Shown here: one piece after another, positions 1-7,402 of the stretch
Layout: every line of letters starts with the position of its first letter
Numbering within the stretch: the stretch's first letter is position 1
NCBI RefSeq assembly: GCF_004214935.1
Contig: NZ_SFCC01000016.1
Coordinates: 124,001 to 188,000 of the forward strand
DNA: 64,000 nucleotides
Direction: 5' to 3'
Source: Amycolatopsis suaedae
Lineage (GTDB): Bacteria; Actinomycetota; Actinomycetes; Mycobacteriales; Pseudonocardiaceae
Program-made: the position numbers and the translations under genes
Notes under the pieces: generated by a model
Told to the model about the DNA's origin: nothing
The model's database searches: none
The model's input: the letters and a program-made list of their open reading frames with translations, nothing else

Positions 1-1068
1 CTGCCCGGAGCCGACCCCGACTCCGGTGGCCTGCTGCGGCACGACGGCCCGGGCCCCGGCCTGGTGCCCTACCCGCTGCCGCACGGGGCCTATGCCGAGG
101 TGGACCTGCGGTTTCCCGGCCCGGAGGGCAGCGCGGGCATCGTGCTGCCCGGCGGGGCGGTGGTGACCGTCGAGGCGGCGGGGACGCTGCGGGCCGGGCA
201 CCGGGAGGTCCGCCTGCCGCCGGGGTGGCGGCCGGACACCTGGCACACGCTGTCCGTGCGGCAGCACGCCGGCCGGGTCACGGCGTGGCTGACCGCGGCC
301 CGGCTGGGTGATCCGGTGGCCGAGGTCGAGGCCGTCGCCTGGGGACCGGGCACGGCGGGCGTGCACGCGACCGGCACCGTGGAGCTGGACAACCTGTCGG
401 CCGCGCCCGCCGCCACCCGGCGGCACCGCGCAGACCCCGTTCCCGTGCCGGGGCGTTCGCTGCGGGAGCACTCCGACGACTTCGACGGCCCGAAGCCCGG
501 CTGGTCGTGGGTGCGTGAGCCGCAGGCGGTGCCGGTGCACGGGCGGCTGTTCTGGCCGGTCGCCGACGGTGACCTGGCCGGGCCGGGTGGCGGCGCGAGC
601 GTGCTGCTGCGGGACGCGCCCCGGGGCGGCTACGTCGTCGAGACCCGGCTGCGGCTGGATCTCGGCGCGGCAGGGGAGCGTGATCACCAGCAGGCCGGGC
701 TGATCGCCTACCGCGGTGACGACGACTTCGCCCGGCTCACCCACGTCGCCATCGGCGGCACGCGGCAGGTGGAGTACGTGCGGGAACTGCCGTTCGCCGG
801 GCGGCAGGCGTTCGGCGGGATGCCGGCGGGCACCGCCGCCGACGTCGTGTGGCTGCGGCTGGCGTACCGGCTGGAGCCGGGCACCGGGCGGCACCTGGTG
901 CGCGGGGGCAGCAGCCGCGACGGCCGGACGTGGACGTGGGGCGGCACCTGGACGTTCGACCCCGGCCCGGCCCCGCGCATCGGGCTGGTCGCCCACGGCG
1001 GCGCCCACCCGCCGGTCACGGCCGCCTTCGACTACTTCCTGGTGTCCCGTTTACGTCAGGACACGTGA
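1..1068 (+). CDS. C-terminal part of a secreted carbohydrate-active protein with two concanavalin-like beta-sandwich domains (5' end outside window)
   Basis: The frame is open from base 1, so this is the end of a longer protein; an in-frame GTG at 64 is probably internal. Two beta-sandwich-like segments are visible: one over about the first 140 residues, and a second from the DDFDGPKPGWSW segment to the stop, with the WLRLAYRLEPG and SRDGRTW strands typical of the C-terminal sandwich of GH43-type glycosidases or DUF1349-like lectin folds. No catalytic residues can be assigned because the N-terminal part is missing. The stop codon lies inside the palindrome that follows, so the hairpin begins before translation ends. 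A glycoside hydrolase accessory domain is my inference. Confidence 0.6.
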   Translation: MPGADPDSGGLLRHDGPGPGLVPYPLPHGAYAEVDLRFPGPEGSAGIVLPGGAVVTVEAAGTLRAGHREVRLPPGWRPDTWHTLSVRQHAGRVTAWLTAARLGDPVAEVEAVAWGPGTAGVHATGTVELDNLSAAPAATRRHRADPVPVPGRSLREHSDDFDGPKPGWSWVREPQAVPVHGRLFWPVADGDLAGPGGGASVLLRDAPRGGYVVETRLRLDLGAAGERDHQQAGLIAYRGDDDFARLTHVAIGGTRQVEYVRELPFAGRQAFGGMPAGTAADVVWLRLAYRLEPGTGRHLVRGGSSRDGRTWTWGGTWTFDPGPAPRIGLVAHGGAHPPVTAAFDYFLVSRLRQDT

Positions 1069-1114
1069 AGGCCACCTTCACCACGTCAGACGTAATGAAG
1101 GTGGCCTTCACGTG
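1062..1114. terminator. Perfect 19-bp-arm palindrome between convergent genes (family copy P1)
   Basis: CACGTGAAGGCCACCTTCA (1062-1080) and its exact reverse complement (1096-1114) flank a 15-base loop. It separates the partial plus-strand gene, whose TGA stop is inside the left arm, from the minus-strand gene ending at 1133. A bidirectional terminator is the natural reading. Close copies occur at 2526, 26436 and 36407. Confidence 0.75.
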
Positions 1115-1132
1115 CTTTGGTGCGGGGGAGGA

Positions 1133-2296
1133 TCAGCTCTGGCTGTCGTCCTTCACCGGGGCCAGGTTGCGGCGGCGGACCAGCACGACCGCGCCGGCGC
1201 CCAGCAGCAGCACCGCGCCGCCACCGAGGGCGAACGGCAGAGCGCCCGGGCCCTGGTTAGCGGCTGCCGCGATCTGCTCGCCGTCACCGGCGGGGATCTT
1301 CACCGGGACGCTCGGCGTGGTGCTCGGACCACCCGCGGCGGCCCACTTGGCGGTGGCCTTCGCCGACAGCTCGCTGGTCTCCGACTTGGCGACGATCAGC
1401 GACTGGGTCGGGTTCTCGTGGTACTTCTTGCCGATGAACAGGCGGCCCAGGTGCAGGCTGCCCTGGCCCTTCAGCTCGATGGTGATGTCGCCCGCCGCCG
1501 TGCCGGCCGGGACGTCGACGTAGATCTCGGCCTCGTTCTTCAGGCCCTCACCCTTGAGCTCCTTGCCCTTGGCGTCGACCAGCTTGACGCCCTCGGGCAG
1601 CTTCGCGGTCAGCTCCAGCTTCTCCGCGGTGGTGGCGAGCTTGAACGGGCCGATCTTCTTGCCCGCGGTGCCGGTCAGCGACTTCGGCTTGAGCTCGAGC
1701 GCCGGGGTGGGCTCGGACAGCTCCTTGGCGTTGGTCGTCAGGTACTTGTAGACGGCGAGGACGTCGTCCTTCGAGTCCTTGTTCTTCGGAGTGGGATCGG
1801 CCTCGTTGATCTTGCCGTTGTCGCTGAACGACCAGACCGCGGCCTGGGTGGCGCCGATGGCCTCGTTCTCGGCGAGTGCGCCGTCGGCGAGACCGGCCTT
1901 CTTGGCCAGTGCGTCGAGCTTCACCGTCGGGTAGCTGTTCTGCAGGACCCAGTTGATCTTGCCGCGGTTCTTGTGGAACGGGGATTCCGCCACCGGGTAC
2001 TTGTCCCAGCCGACCTCGCGCATGGCAGTGTGGGTCTCGCTGACCCGGGTGTCGATCTCGACGCAGTAGGTGTGCAGCTTGGTCTTGCCCTTGTCGTCGA
2101 GGGTCAGCGGGATGAGCCGGGTGAACAGCTCGCCCTTGCCATCGATCTTGACCTTGACGCCTTCCGGGCCGCCCGTCGGGTGGACATTGCCGGTGACGGC
2201 GTCGTCGGCGACGGCCGGGACGGCGGTCGTCAGTGCCAGCGCCAGCGCGGTACCTGCGGCCGCGGTGGCCGCCCGGACCAATCGAGCTCGTGCCAT
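1133..2296 (-). CDS. Secreted, membrane-anchored thioester-domain (TQXA-type) surface protein
   Basis: The 387-residue product starts at 2296, placed by an AAGGAG ribosome site; longer in-frame starts lack one. Residues 1-30 are a signal peptide ending PAVA-DD. The thioester-domain hallmarks are present: Cys78 in TYCVEID and Gln151 in ATQAAVW, the pair that forms the internal Cys-Gln thioester in Gram-positive adhesins. A lysine-rich beta domain follows, then a Pro/Gly-rich linker, one transmembrane helix and a C-terminal RRR tail. That end looks like a sorting signal, but there is no LPXTG or LAXTG, so anchoring is probably by the membrane helix. Likely exposed on the cell surface, able to bond covalently to a target amine. 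The 229 bases upstream carry its promoter but no other gene. Confidence 0.8.
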   Translation of the reverse strand: MARARLVRAATAAAGTALALALTTAVPAVADDAVTGNVHPTGGPEGVKVKIDGKGELFTRLIPLTLDDKGKTKLHTYCVEIDTRVSETHTAMREVGWDKYPVAESPFHKNRGKINWVLQNSYPTVKLDALAKKAGLADGALAENEAIGATQAAVWSFSDNGKINEADPTPKNKDSKDDVLAVYKYLTTNAKELSEPTPALELKPKSLTGTAGKKIGPFKLATTAEKLELTAKLPEGVKLVDAKGKELKGEGLKNEAEIYVDVPAGTAAGDITIELKGQGSLHLGRLFIGKKYHENPTQSLIVAKSETSELSAKATAKWAAAGGPSTTPSVPVKIPAGDGEQIAAAANQGPGALPFALGGGAVLLLGAGAVVLVRRRNLAPVKDDSQS

Positions 2297-2525
2297 GGTT
2301 CTCCTTCTTCGGTGTGGCATCTCAGCCGAAGGGTGGACAGCGTTCACGCCCCCATCGGGTCCAGCAGCGTCACACGCGTGAAAAACGGCAACCGGTCGAG
2401 CGAAACGGGTCATCAATCCCCCACCGTGGGTTACGCGCGCTCAGCGAACGCGGACTTTACTCACACGTCTGGGGGAGTCGAATCCGGGGTACCCACTGTC
2501 CGATTCCACCGGGAGTGTCCCCAAA

Positions 2526-2580
2526 GCACGTGAAGGCCACCTTCACCACGTCTCACGTAATGAAGGTGGCCTTCACGTGC
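2526..2580. terminator. Perfect 20-bp-arm palindrome (family copy P2)
   Basis: GCACGTGAAGGCCACCTTCA (2526-2545), a 15-base loop, and the exact reverse complement (2561-2580). It lies 9 bases beyond the stop of the minus-strand transcobalamin-like gene and upstream of the thioester-protein gene, so it probably ends the former transcript. Confidence 0.75.
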
Positions 2581-2589
2581 TCTGAGCCG

Positions 2590-4056
2590 TCAGCCGCCCG
2601 CGCGCACCTGGGCCGGGGTCTTCGTCGGCGTCGCGCTGTTGCCGAACGCCCAGGCCTCGATGCTGCCCAGCGGCGGCACGTAGGTCGAGGCGCCCTGGCT
2701 GCTGTACGTCCACGTCGTCGCGCCCTGGTTGGCGTGGTAGTACGCCCAGTAGGCGTTGGCGGGCGGCGTGTCCACGCACGGGTCCTGCGCCGGGCCCGGC
2801 TTGCTGTCGATCCGGCAGACGAACGCCAGCCCCCAGCGGGCGGTGCCCTCCGGGGTGAATCCGGCGTTGCGCAGCGCCGTCACGCCGTTGGCCTGGCTGC
2901 CCGCGGCGCACCGGGTCTCCTGCGTGCCGCCGAACGCGGCGAAGTCCACGGTCACCGTGACCCCGCTGGTCCCGGCACACGGCCCGGGCGTGCCCGCCCG
3001 CGCGGCGACGGTCTGCGGGGCCGAACAGTCGGGCACTGGCACCCGGGTGGCCGGGACCGACGGCGCCAGCGGCAGCGTCCGCCCGGCCAGCGCGGGCACG
3101 GCCTGCACGGTGGCGATGACGTTCGGGGCGCGGCTGCCCGGGTAGAAGAACGCGCCACGGTGCTCGGCCGGGTCGGTGCAGCCGAGCTGGAAACCGGTCA
3201 GTGCGGCGACGGCGCGTCCCGGCGTGCCGCCGTAGGCGAGCAGTGCCTGGATGGTCAGCGCGGTCGAGTTCGGGTCGGAGCTCTGGCCGGGGGCGGCGAG
3301 GAACCCGAATCCGCCGTCGGCGGCGCGGACCGCCTCCAGCGACGCGAGCGTCCGCTGCCTGCCCGGGCGCTCGCCGTAGGCGGCCAGTGCCTGCGTCGCC
3401 ATGCCGGTGCTGTTGGTGTCCGGGCCGCGGAACGTGGCCGGGTCGGCCTCCGGGCAGGCGACGGCGGTGTCGGCGCGGTAGGCCTGCCACAGGCCGTTCG
3501 CGCACTGCTGGGCGGTCAGCCAGGCCAGGCCGCGGGAGACGGCGGCATCGGAACGGGGCACGCGGGCGGCTTTGAGCGCGGTCAGCGCGATGCCTTGCCG
3601 GAACGCCCCGTCGAAGGTCGGCGCCGCGGCACCGAACAGACCGCTGGGCTGCTGCGTCGCGGTCAGCCTGGCGACCAGGTCGGTCCCGCCGAACCGGCGC
3701 GGGTCCTTGCCCGCGGCCACGGCCGCGAGGATCACGTAGCCGATCCTGCCCGGGTTGTCGTCCAGGCCGCCTGCCTGCGCGGCCAGGAACCGCACGGCGT
3801 CGGCCGAGGCCGCCCTGCCGACGCCTGCCGAATGCAGGGCCAGCACGGCGTAGGCGGTGTTGGTGACGTCGGGCTGCTCGGGCGTGCCGAGCTGCCCGCC
3901 GCCCGCGGTGAGACGCCCGGCCAGGTAGCCGGCGCCGTAACCGGCCGGCGTGGCGGCTTCCGCGGCGGCTGCCGGGGTGAGCACACCGCTCAGCCCGATC
4001 GCGGCGGCGAGTGCGAGGAGTCCGGATCTCTTCCGGACGCGAGGGAAGGGGGACAC
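2590..4056 (-). CDS. Secreted transcobalamin-like protein (alpha/alpha toroid plus DUF4430-like domain)
   Basis: The 488-residue product starts at GTG 4056, placed by an AAAGG ribosome site; upstream codons in frame belong to the riboswitch leader. Residues 1-35 are a signal peptide. Residues ~45-330 carry repeats of the prenyltransferase/squalene-oxidase alpha-toroid type (for example NTAYAVLALHSAG, NSTALTIQALLAYGG). The C-terminal ~140 residues resemble DUF4430, the beta domain of transcobalamin and intrinsic factor: TVTVDFAAFGG, AYWAYYHANQG, then a Gly-rich end with EAWAFG. Paired cysteines suggest extracytoplasmic folding. The cobalamin riboswitch directly upstream supports a role in capturing cobalamin or a relative outside the cell. 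No ECF transporter genes adjoin it, so partners must lie elsewhere. Function is inferred from architecture plus regulation. Confidence 0.8.
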   Translation of the reverse strand: MSPFPRVRKRSGLLALAAAIGLSGVLTPAAAAEAATPAGYGAGYLAGRLTAGGGQLGTPEQPDVTNTAYAVLALHSAGVGRAASADAVRFLAAQAGGLDDNPGRIGYVILAAVAAGKDPRRFGGTDLVARLTATQQPSGLFGAAAPTFDGAFRQGIALTALKAARVPRSDAAVSRGLAWLTAQQCANGLWQAYRADTAVACPEADPATFRGPDTNSTGMATQALAAYGERPGRQRTLASLEAVRAADGGFGFLAAPGQSSDPNSTALTIQALLAYGGTPGRAVAALTGFQLGCTDPAEHRGAFFYPGSRAPNVIATVQAVPALAGRTLPLAPSVPATRVPVPDCSAPQTVAARAGTPGPCAGTSGVTVTVDFAAFGGTQETRCAAGSQANGVTALRNAGFTPEGTARWGLAFVCRIDSKPGPAQDPCVDTPPANAYWAYYHANQGATTWTYSSQGASTYVPPLGSIEAWAFGNSATPTKTPAQVRAGG

Positions 4057-4159
4057 GGGATGACCTTTCTGCTGGGGACGGCATGGTCCCCGGGCAGCAG
4101 CCAGCTCGGACGCGCCCAGGCCCCAGGCGCAGTCCACGGCGCGTTGTGCGGAGCCCGTC

Positions 4160-4262
4160 CCCGGTGGGCATTCCGGCTCGCCCCCGTGCGGGGGCCTACG
4201 GTTGCGGGTCAGCGCCGGATTTCGACCGGCTTCCCCCAGCACGGGAACGTGCCAGGAAAAGC
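4160..4262 (-). promoter_or_regulatory. Cobalamin (B12) riboswitch
   Basis: Reading the minus strand, the leader contains GGGGGAAGCCGGTCGAAATC and then CCGGCGCTGACCCGCAACC (4202-4235), matching the conserved class core GGGAA..GGTG.AA.TCC..CxGxCCCGCxACTGT. A CCCCCGCACGGGGGC hairpin (4181-4195) and GAGCCGGAATGCCCACC (4163-4179) follow, where the family has GAGCC.GGA..CCTGCC. About 105 bases separate this core from the GTG start at 4056 and could hold the expression platform. Ligand-bound RNA normally turns the downstream gene off. Confidence 0.88.
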
Positions 4263-4300
4263 TAACAGCCGGACGGCCCCGGCGAATCGGCCGAACGTCG

Positions 4301-4783
4301 TCACCCTCGGGCGGTGTGCGCGGTCCGCAGGGCGCCCCAGCCGGAGTCGGCCGCGGCCCAGCCCGCCGTCGAGTCCAGCACCGCCAGCGTCGCGGTCCGG
4401 AAGCTCACCGGCTCGCCGGCCAGTGCGACCACCAGCGTCGTGACGTCGGGGTTGTGCCCGACCAGCAGGACGGTACGGGCCGTGGGCGGGGCCGTGCGGA
4501 CGGCGGCGAGCATCCCCGGCAGCGACTCGCCGTAGAGCCGGTCGTCCTCGATGACCGGTGGCATGGTCTCCCATTCGGCGCCGGTCAGCGCCAGGGTCTG
4601 CCGGGTCCGCAGCGCGGGGGAGCACAGCACGTGGTCGGGGACCAGCCCCGACTCACGCAGCCACCGCCCGGCCGCGGGGGCGTCCCGCCGTCCCCGGTCG
4701 TTCAGTGGCCGTTCCAGGTCGGCCACCCCGTCCGGCCACGCCGACTTGGCGTGCCGCATCACGATCAGCGTCTGTGCCGTCAC
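4301..4783 (-). CDS. SixA-type phosphohistidine phosphatase family protein
   Basis: A 160-residue histidine phosphatase. The N-terminal IVMRHAKSAW is the RHG/RHA catalytic motif, with His as phosphate acceptor; RPLNDRGRRDA and LCSPALRTRQT supply the phosphate-binding arginines, and LLVGHNPDV carries the second catalytic His. This size and motif set fit SixA rather than phosphoglycerate mutase. The GTG at 4783 begins right before the conserved TLIVMRH strand; the longer ATG form would add 18 residues running into the neighbouring gene. It is last in a short minus-strand run with the DprE2-like and Cache-domain genes. The physiological phosphoprotein is unknown. Confidence 0.82.
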   Translation of the reverse strand: MTAQTLIVMRHAKSAWPDGVADLERPLNDRGRRDAPAAGRWLRESGLVPDHVLCSPALRTRQTLALTGAEWETMPPVIEDDRLYGESLPGMLAAVRTAPPTARTVLLVGHNPDVTTLVVALAGEPVSFRTATLAVLDSTAGWAAADSGWGALRTAHTARG

Positions 4784-4815
4784 CCGCCCACTGTGGCACG
4801 CGGTCCGGAAGCGTG

Positions 4816-5556
4816 TCAGCGCGGCATGCGGCGCCACAGCGCTCGCGGCGCGTGCCGCAGCAGTGCGAAGACCGGCCGCAGGATGCCCGGAACCCAGACC
4901 TCGCCGCGTCCCTTGCGCAGCGCGGCCACCGTCGCGGCGGCGACCTGCGCCGGGGTGCTGGAGAACGGCGCCGGGCTCATGCCCTCGGTCATCCTGCCGA
5001 TGACGAAACCGGGCCGGACCAGCAGCAGCCGGATGTCGCGTTCGCCGGCCAGCGCGTCGGCGAGGCCGCTGGCGAAGCCGTCCAGCCCCGCCTTGGCCGA
5101 CCCGTAGACGTAGTTGGCACGACGGACCCGCGCCCCGGCCACCGACGAGAACACCACCATCGTGCCGCTGCCCTGCTCCCGCAGCAGCGTGGTGAGGTGG
5201 GTGAGCACGCTGATCTGCGCGACGTAGTCGGTGTGCACGATCGCGACGGCGTGCTCGGCGTCGGTCTCGGCACGCCGCTGGTCGCCCAGCACGCCGAAGG
5301 CGAGCACGACGACCTCCAGCGGACCGTGCTCACGGGCCACCTCGCGCAGCAGTTCCCGGTGCGTGCTCAGGTCGTCGGCGTCGAACTCGACCGCGTGCAC
5401 CTCGGTCGCGCCGGCCTCGCGCAGGGCGGCCGTCTCGTCGGCGAGCTCGCCGCTGCGCCGCGCGGCCAGCACCACCCGGCGCGCGCCCTCGGCCACCAGC
5501 CGCCGCGCGACCTCGATCCCGATCTCACTACGTCCACCCAGAACCAGCACCGTCAC
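4816..5556 (-). CDS. DprE2-like short-chain reductase (decaprenylphosphoryl-2-keto-pentose reductase family)
   Basis: A 246-residue SDR. VLVLGGRSEIGIEVARRL is the NAD(P) site with the GGxSEIG form typical of DprE2, and SSVAGARVRRANYVYGSAKAGLDGF matches the DprE2 active-site region (Ser, Tyr, Lys) including its RVRRANFVYGS block. The C-terminal LRHAPRALWRRMP also parallels DprE2. DprE2 makes decaprenylphosphoryl-D-arabinose for arabinogalactan, acting with the oxidase DprE1. No DprE1 gene is adjacent, so this may be a second copy or act on another polyprenyl or sugar substrate. Its start lies 16 bases after the Cache-domain gene stop, suggesting co-transcription. Confidence 0.72.
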   Translation of the reverse strand: MTVLVLGGRSEIGIEVARRLVAEGARRVVLAARRSGELADETAALREAGATEVHAVEFDADDLSTHRELLREVAREHGPLEVVVLAFGVLGDQRRAETDAEHAVAIVHTDYVAQISVLTHLTTLLREQGSGTMVVFSSVAGARVRRANYVYGSAKAGLDGFASGLADALAGERDIRLLLVRPGFVIGRMTEGMSPAPFSSTPAQVAAATVAALRKGRGEVWVPGILRPVFALLRHAPRALWRRMPR

Positions 5557-5572
5557 GAACGCGCACTCTGCC

Positions 5573-6298
5573 CTACAGCCGGACCAGCGACCACGGCAGC
5601 CCGGCGTACCCGTTCCAGCACTGCCGGTCTGGTACCACCTCGGCCGGACGGCCGGCGGGAGCCAGCGAACCCAGCAGCGCGCCCGGCGAGGTCGACGCGA
5701 TGACGCGGCCGAACACGTTGACCAGCGCCACGTTCCTGCCGACGTTCTCCAGCAACGGCAGCATGGTCTCGGCGAACTCGGCGGCCCGCACGTCGGCCGC
5801 CGCGACCCCGGCGAACGTCTCGCCCGACCGGATCGGCACGGCGAAGGTGAGCAGGTACTCGTCGGTGCCGGCGTAGTCGACGTACGGCCCGACGACCACC
5901 CGCTGCCCGGTGCGCCGCGGCGTGTCGAACCACTCGGCGGCGGTGTACTCGTAGCCGGTGACGTTGTGCGGATCGAGGTCGACGCTGAGCTGGGTGGGCT
6001 GGTTCGACCCGGGCAGGGTGCGCCACCACTCCAGCCAGCGCGGCTGGTCGGCCAGGACACCGGGCGCGGCGATGACGCCGGTTCCGGCGAGCGCGGGCCT
6101 GCCGTGCGCGAGGTGTTCCAGCAGGGTGGGCCGGATCGAGGCCAGCTCCCCGGTGGTCAGCTCGCTGCCGTGGGCGGCCAGCAGGTCCTCGACCTGCCCG
6201 GCGACGGTCGCGGCGCCGGCGAAGATGTCGGTGAGGACCGCGTCCACCTTGGCGGCCGCCGCGCTCACACCGAGGTCCGATACGCCGACCACGTTCAC
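5573..6298 (-). CDS. Cache-domain (PDC sensor-like) soluble protein
   Basis: A 241-residue protein without signal peptide or membrane helix. Residues ~85-225 look like a Cache/PDC fold: DPHNVTGYEYTAAEWFDTPR, then GPYVDYAGTDEYLLTFAVPI, RSGETFAGVAAADV, and ALVNVFGRVIAS. In membrane receptors this fold binds small ligands such as amino acids or carboxylates; here it stands alone. It shares its strand with the FadR-type regulator just upstream, and the divergent gene is an amino-acid permease, so it may help sense or bind the same compound. That role is inferred. GTG 6298 is the likely start; no strong ribosome site is visible. Confidence 0.65.
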   Translation of the reverse strand: MNVVGVSDLGVSAAAAKVDAVLTDIFAGAATVAGQVEDLLAAHGSELTTGELASIRPTLLEHLAHGRPALAGTGVIAAPGVLADQPRWLEWWRTLPGSNQPTQLSVDLDPHNVTGYEYTAAEWFDTPRRTGQRVVVGPYVDYAGTDEYLLTFAVPIRSGETFAGVAAADVRAAEFAETMLPLLENVGRNVALVNVFGRVIASTSPGALLGSLAPAGRPAEVVPDRQCWNGYAGLPWSLVRL

Positions 6299-6376
6299 CC
6301 CCGCCGTCGTTCGCTGGTCCTGCGGACAGCCTAGTGTCCCGCACCGGAAATCCGCTGAACAATTCGCCGGCCCAGC

Positions 6377-6489
6377 TTCCCGCTGGCGGCGTTGCCGGTC
6401 CGCCCGAGTACGGTCCAGTACGAGGGCGAACCGGCGCCTTGCCAGCGGAAACCTGGACTCGCCGACTTGTGCACCGGACTTCCGGTGCA
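6377..6489. repeat. Imperfect long hairpin and a perfect short hairpin downstream of the GntR gene
   Basis: 6377-6451 folds on itself: TTCCCGCTGGC near 6377 faces GCCAGCGGAAA at 6441-6451, with further pairing inward (CCGCCC against GGGCG, ending near GAGTAC/GTAC). At 6470-6489 TGCACCGGA and TCCGGTGCA form a perfect 9-bp stem with a two-base centre. Both lie between the GntR stop (6503) and the Cache gene start (6298), and may terminate or attenuate minus-strand transcription. No T tract is present. Confidence 0.5.
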
Positions 6490-6502
6490 GGACACTGGTG
6501 CG

Positions 6503-7255
6503 TTACCGGGCGGAAAGGTGTAAGCGGAACTCCAGCAATCTGGCGATGCCCTTCTCCACGTGCGCCTCGGTCAGCGCCCGCGCGCGCGTGCCGTCCGCGT
6601 CGGCGATGGCGTCGAGGATCTCCCGGTGCTGACGCACCGTCTCCTCCAGCCCGACGGCCTCCCCGAACGGGATCCACAGCAGTTCCCCGATCTCGCCCTG
6701 CAGATCGATCTCCTGCCGGGTCAGCCGCGTCGACTGGGCGGCGGCCGCGGTCTCGATGTGGAAGCGCCCGTCGGCCCGGCGGCGGTCGCCTGCCGTCTTC
6801 GCCTCCGCGAGCTGGTCGACCAGGGAAGCCAGCCGTTCCAAGTGATCGCGGGACGCGCGTTCGGCGGCCAGCCGTGCCGCCGTGCCGGCGACGGCGACGT
6901 GCTGGTCGCCGATCTCGCGCAGCTCGTGGACGCTGAACTCGGCCAGCAGCTTGCGCAGCCGCGGCACCGTGGCGTCGACCGGGGCCCTGACGAAGCTGCC
7001 GCCGCTGCGCCCGCGCCGCGTCTCCACCAGCCCGCGCTGGCGCAGTGCCACCAGCGCCTCCCGCAGCGACACCGTCGACACGTGCAGGGTGTTGGCCAGC
7101 TCGGTCTCGCTGGGCAGTTGCTCGCCGTCGGCGAGCAGGCCGAGCGCGACGGCCTCGCTGATCCGGCGGACCACCTCGTCCACCCGGCCGCCCTCGGTGA
7201 GCGGGGCGAACACGACGTGCCGGGCCGCCCCCGACACCGTGTCTGCACTCACCAC
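6503..7255 (-). CDS. GntR-family (FadR subfamily) transcriptional regulator
   Basis: A ~250-residue regulator. The winged helix covers about residues 20-85 (EAVALGLLADGEQLPSETEL, then LHVSTVSLREALVALRQRGL). An all-helical FCD domain follows with the metal-binding His/Asp pattern seen in RFHIETAAAAQS and VRQHREILDA. The start at 7255 or 7252 (adjacent GTG codons) follows GGAAGGGAG. It diverges from an APC-type amino-acid permease, and the 12-bp palindrome at 7324-7335 between them is the likely operator. The probable ligand is the permease substrate or a product of it; the Cache-domain gene downstream may belong to the same regulon. Confidence 0.85.
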   Translation of the reverse strand: MVSADTVSGAARHVVFAPLTEGGRVDEVVRRISEAVALGLLADGEQLPSETELANTLHVSTVSLREALVALRQRGLVETRRGRSGGSFVRAPVDATVPRLRKLLAEFSVHELREIGDQHVAVAGTAARLAAERASRDHLERLASLVDQLAEAKTAGDRRRADGRFHIETAAAAQSTRLTRQEIDLQGEIGELLWIPFGEAVGLEETVRQHREILDAIADADGTRARALTEAHVEKGIARLLEFRLHLSAR

Positions 7256-7323
7256 GGGCTCCCTTCCGCTTTGCGTGGGAGACAGCGTAGTCCCGCGCTC
7301 CGGCACGCTCTTGCCGATTGAAC

Positions 7324-7335
7324 TATGAAGTCATA
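7324..7335. promoter_or_regulatory. Candidate GntR operator
   Basis: TATGAAGTCATA is an inverted repeat (TATGA / TCATA, two-base centre) in an AT-rich patch between divergent regulator and permease genes. It overlaps the longest possible permease start at 7325, which argues that translation begins further downstream. Confidence 0.55.
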
Positions 7336-7402
7336 TGTTTTATCCAGAGAGTCCGCGGTCCCGGTTCGGGATCGTTCTCGGATGTCGACGGAGCGCGGGG
7401 AC

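Noticed and set aside
2373-2384. TCACACGCGTGA as a CRP-type site upstream of the thioester-protein gene
   Set aside because: The symmetry is short and the position relative to any promoter is unclear; not enough to call.
716-2533. Long open frames opposite the thioester-protein gene
   Set aside because: They are antisense to a gene with signal peptide, thioester motif and ribosome site, and their translations are low-complexity Arg/Gly/Ala strings caused by high GC.
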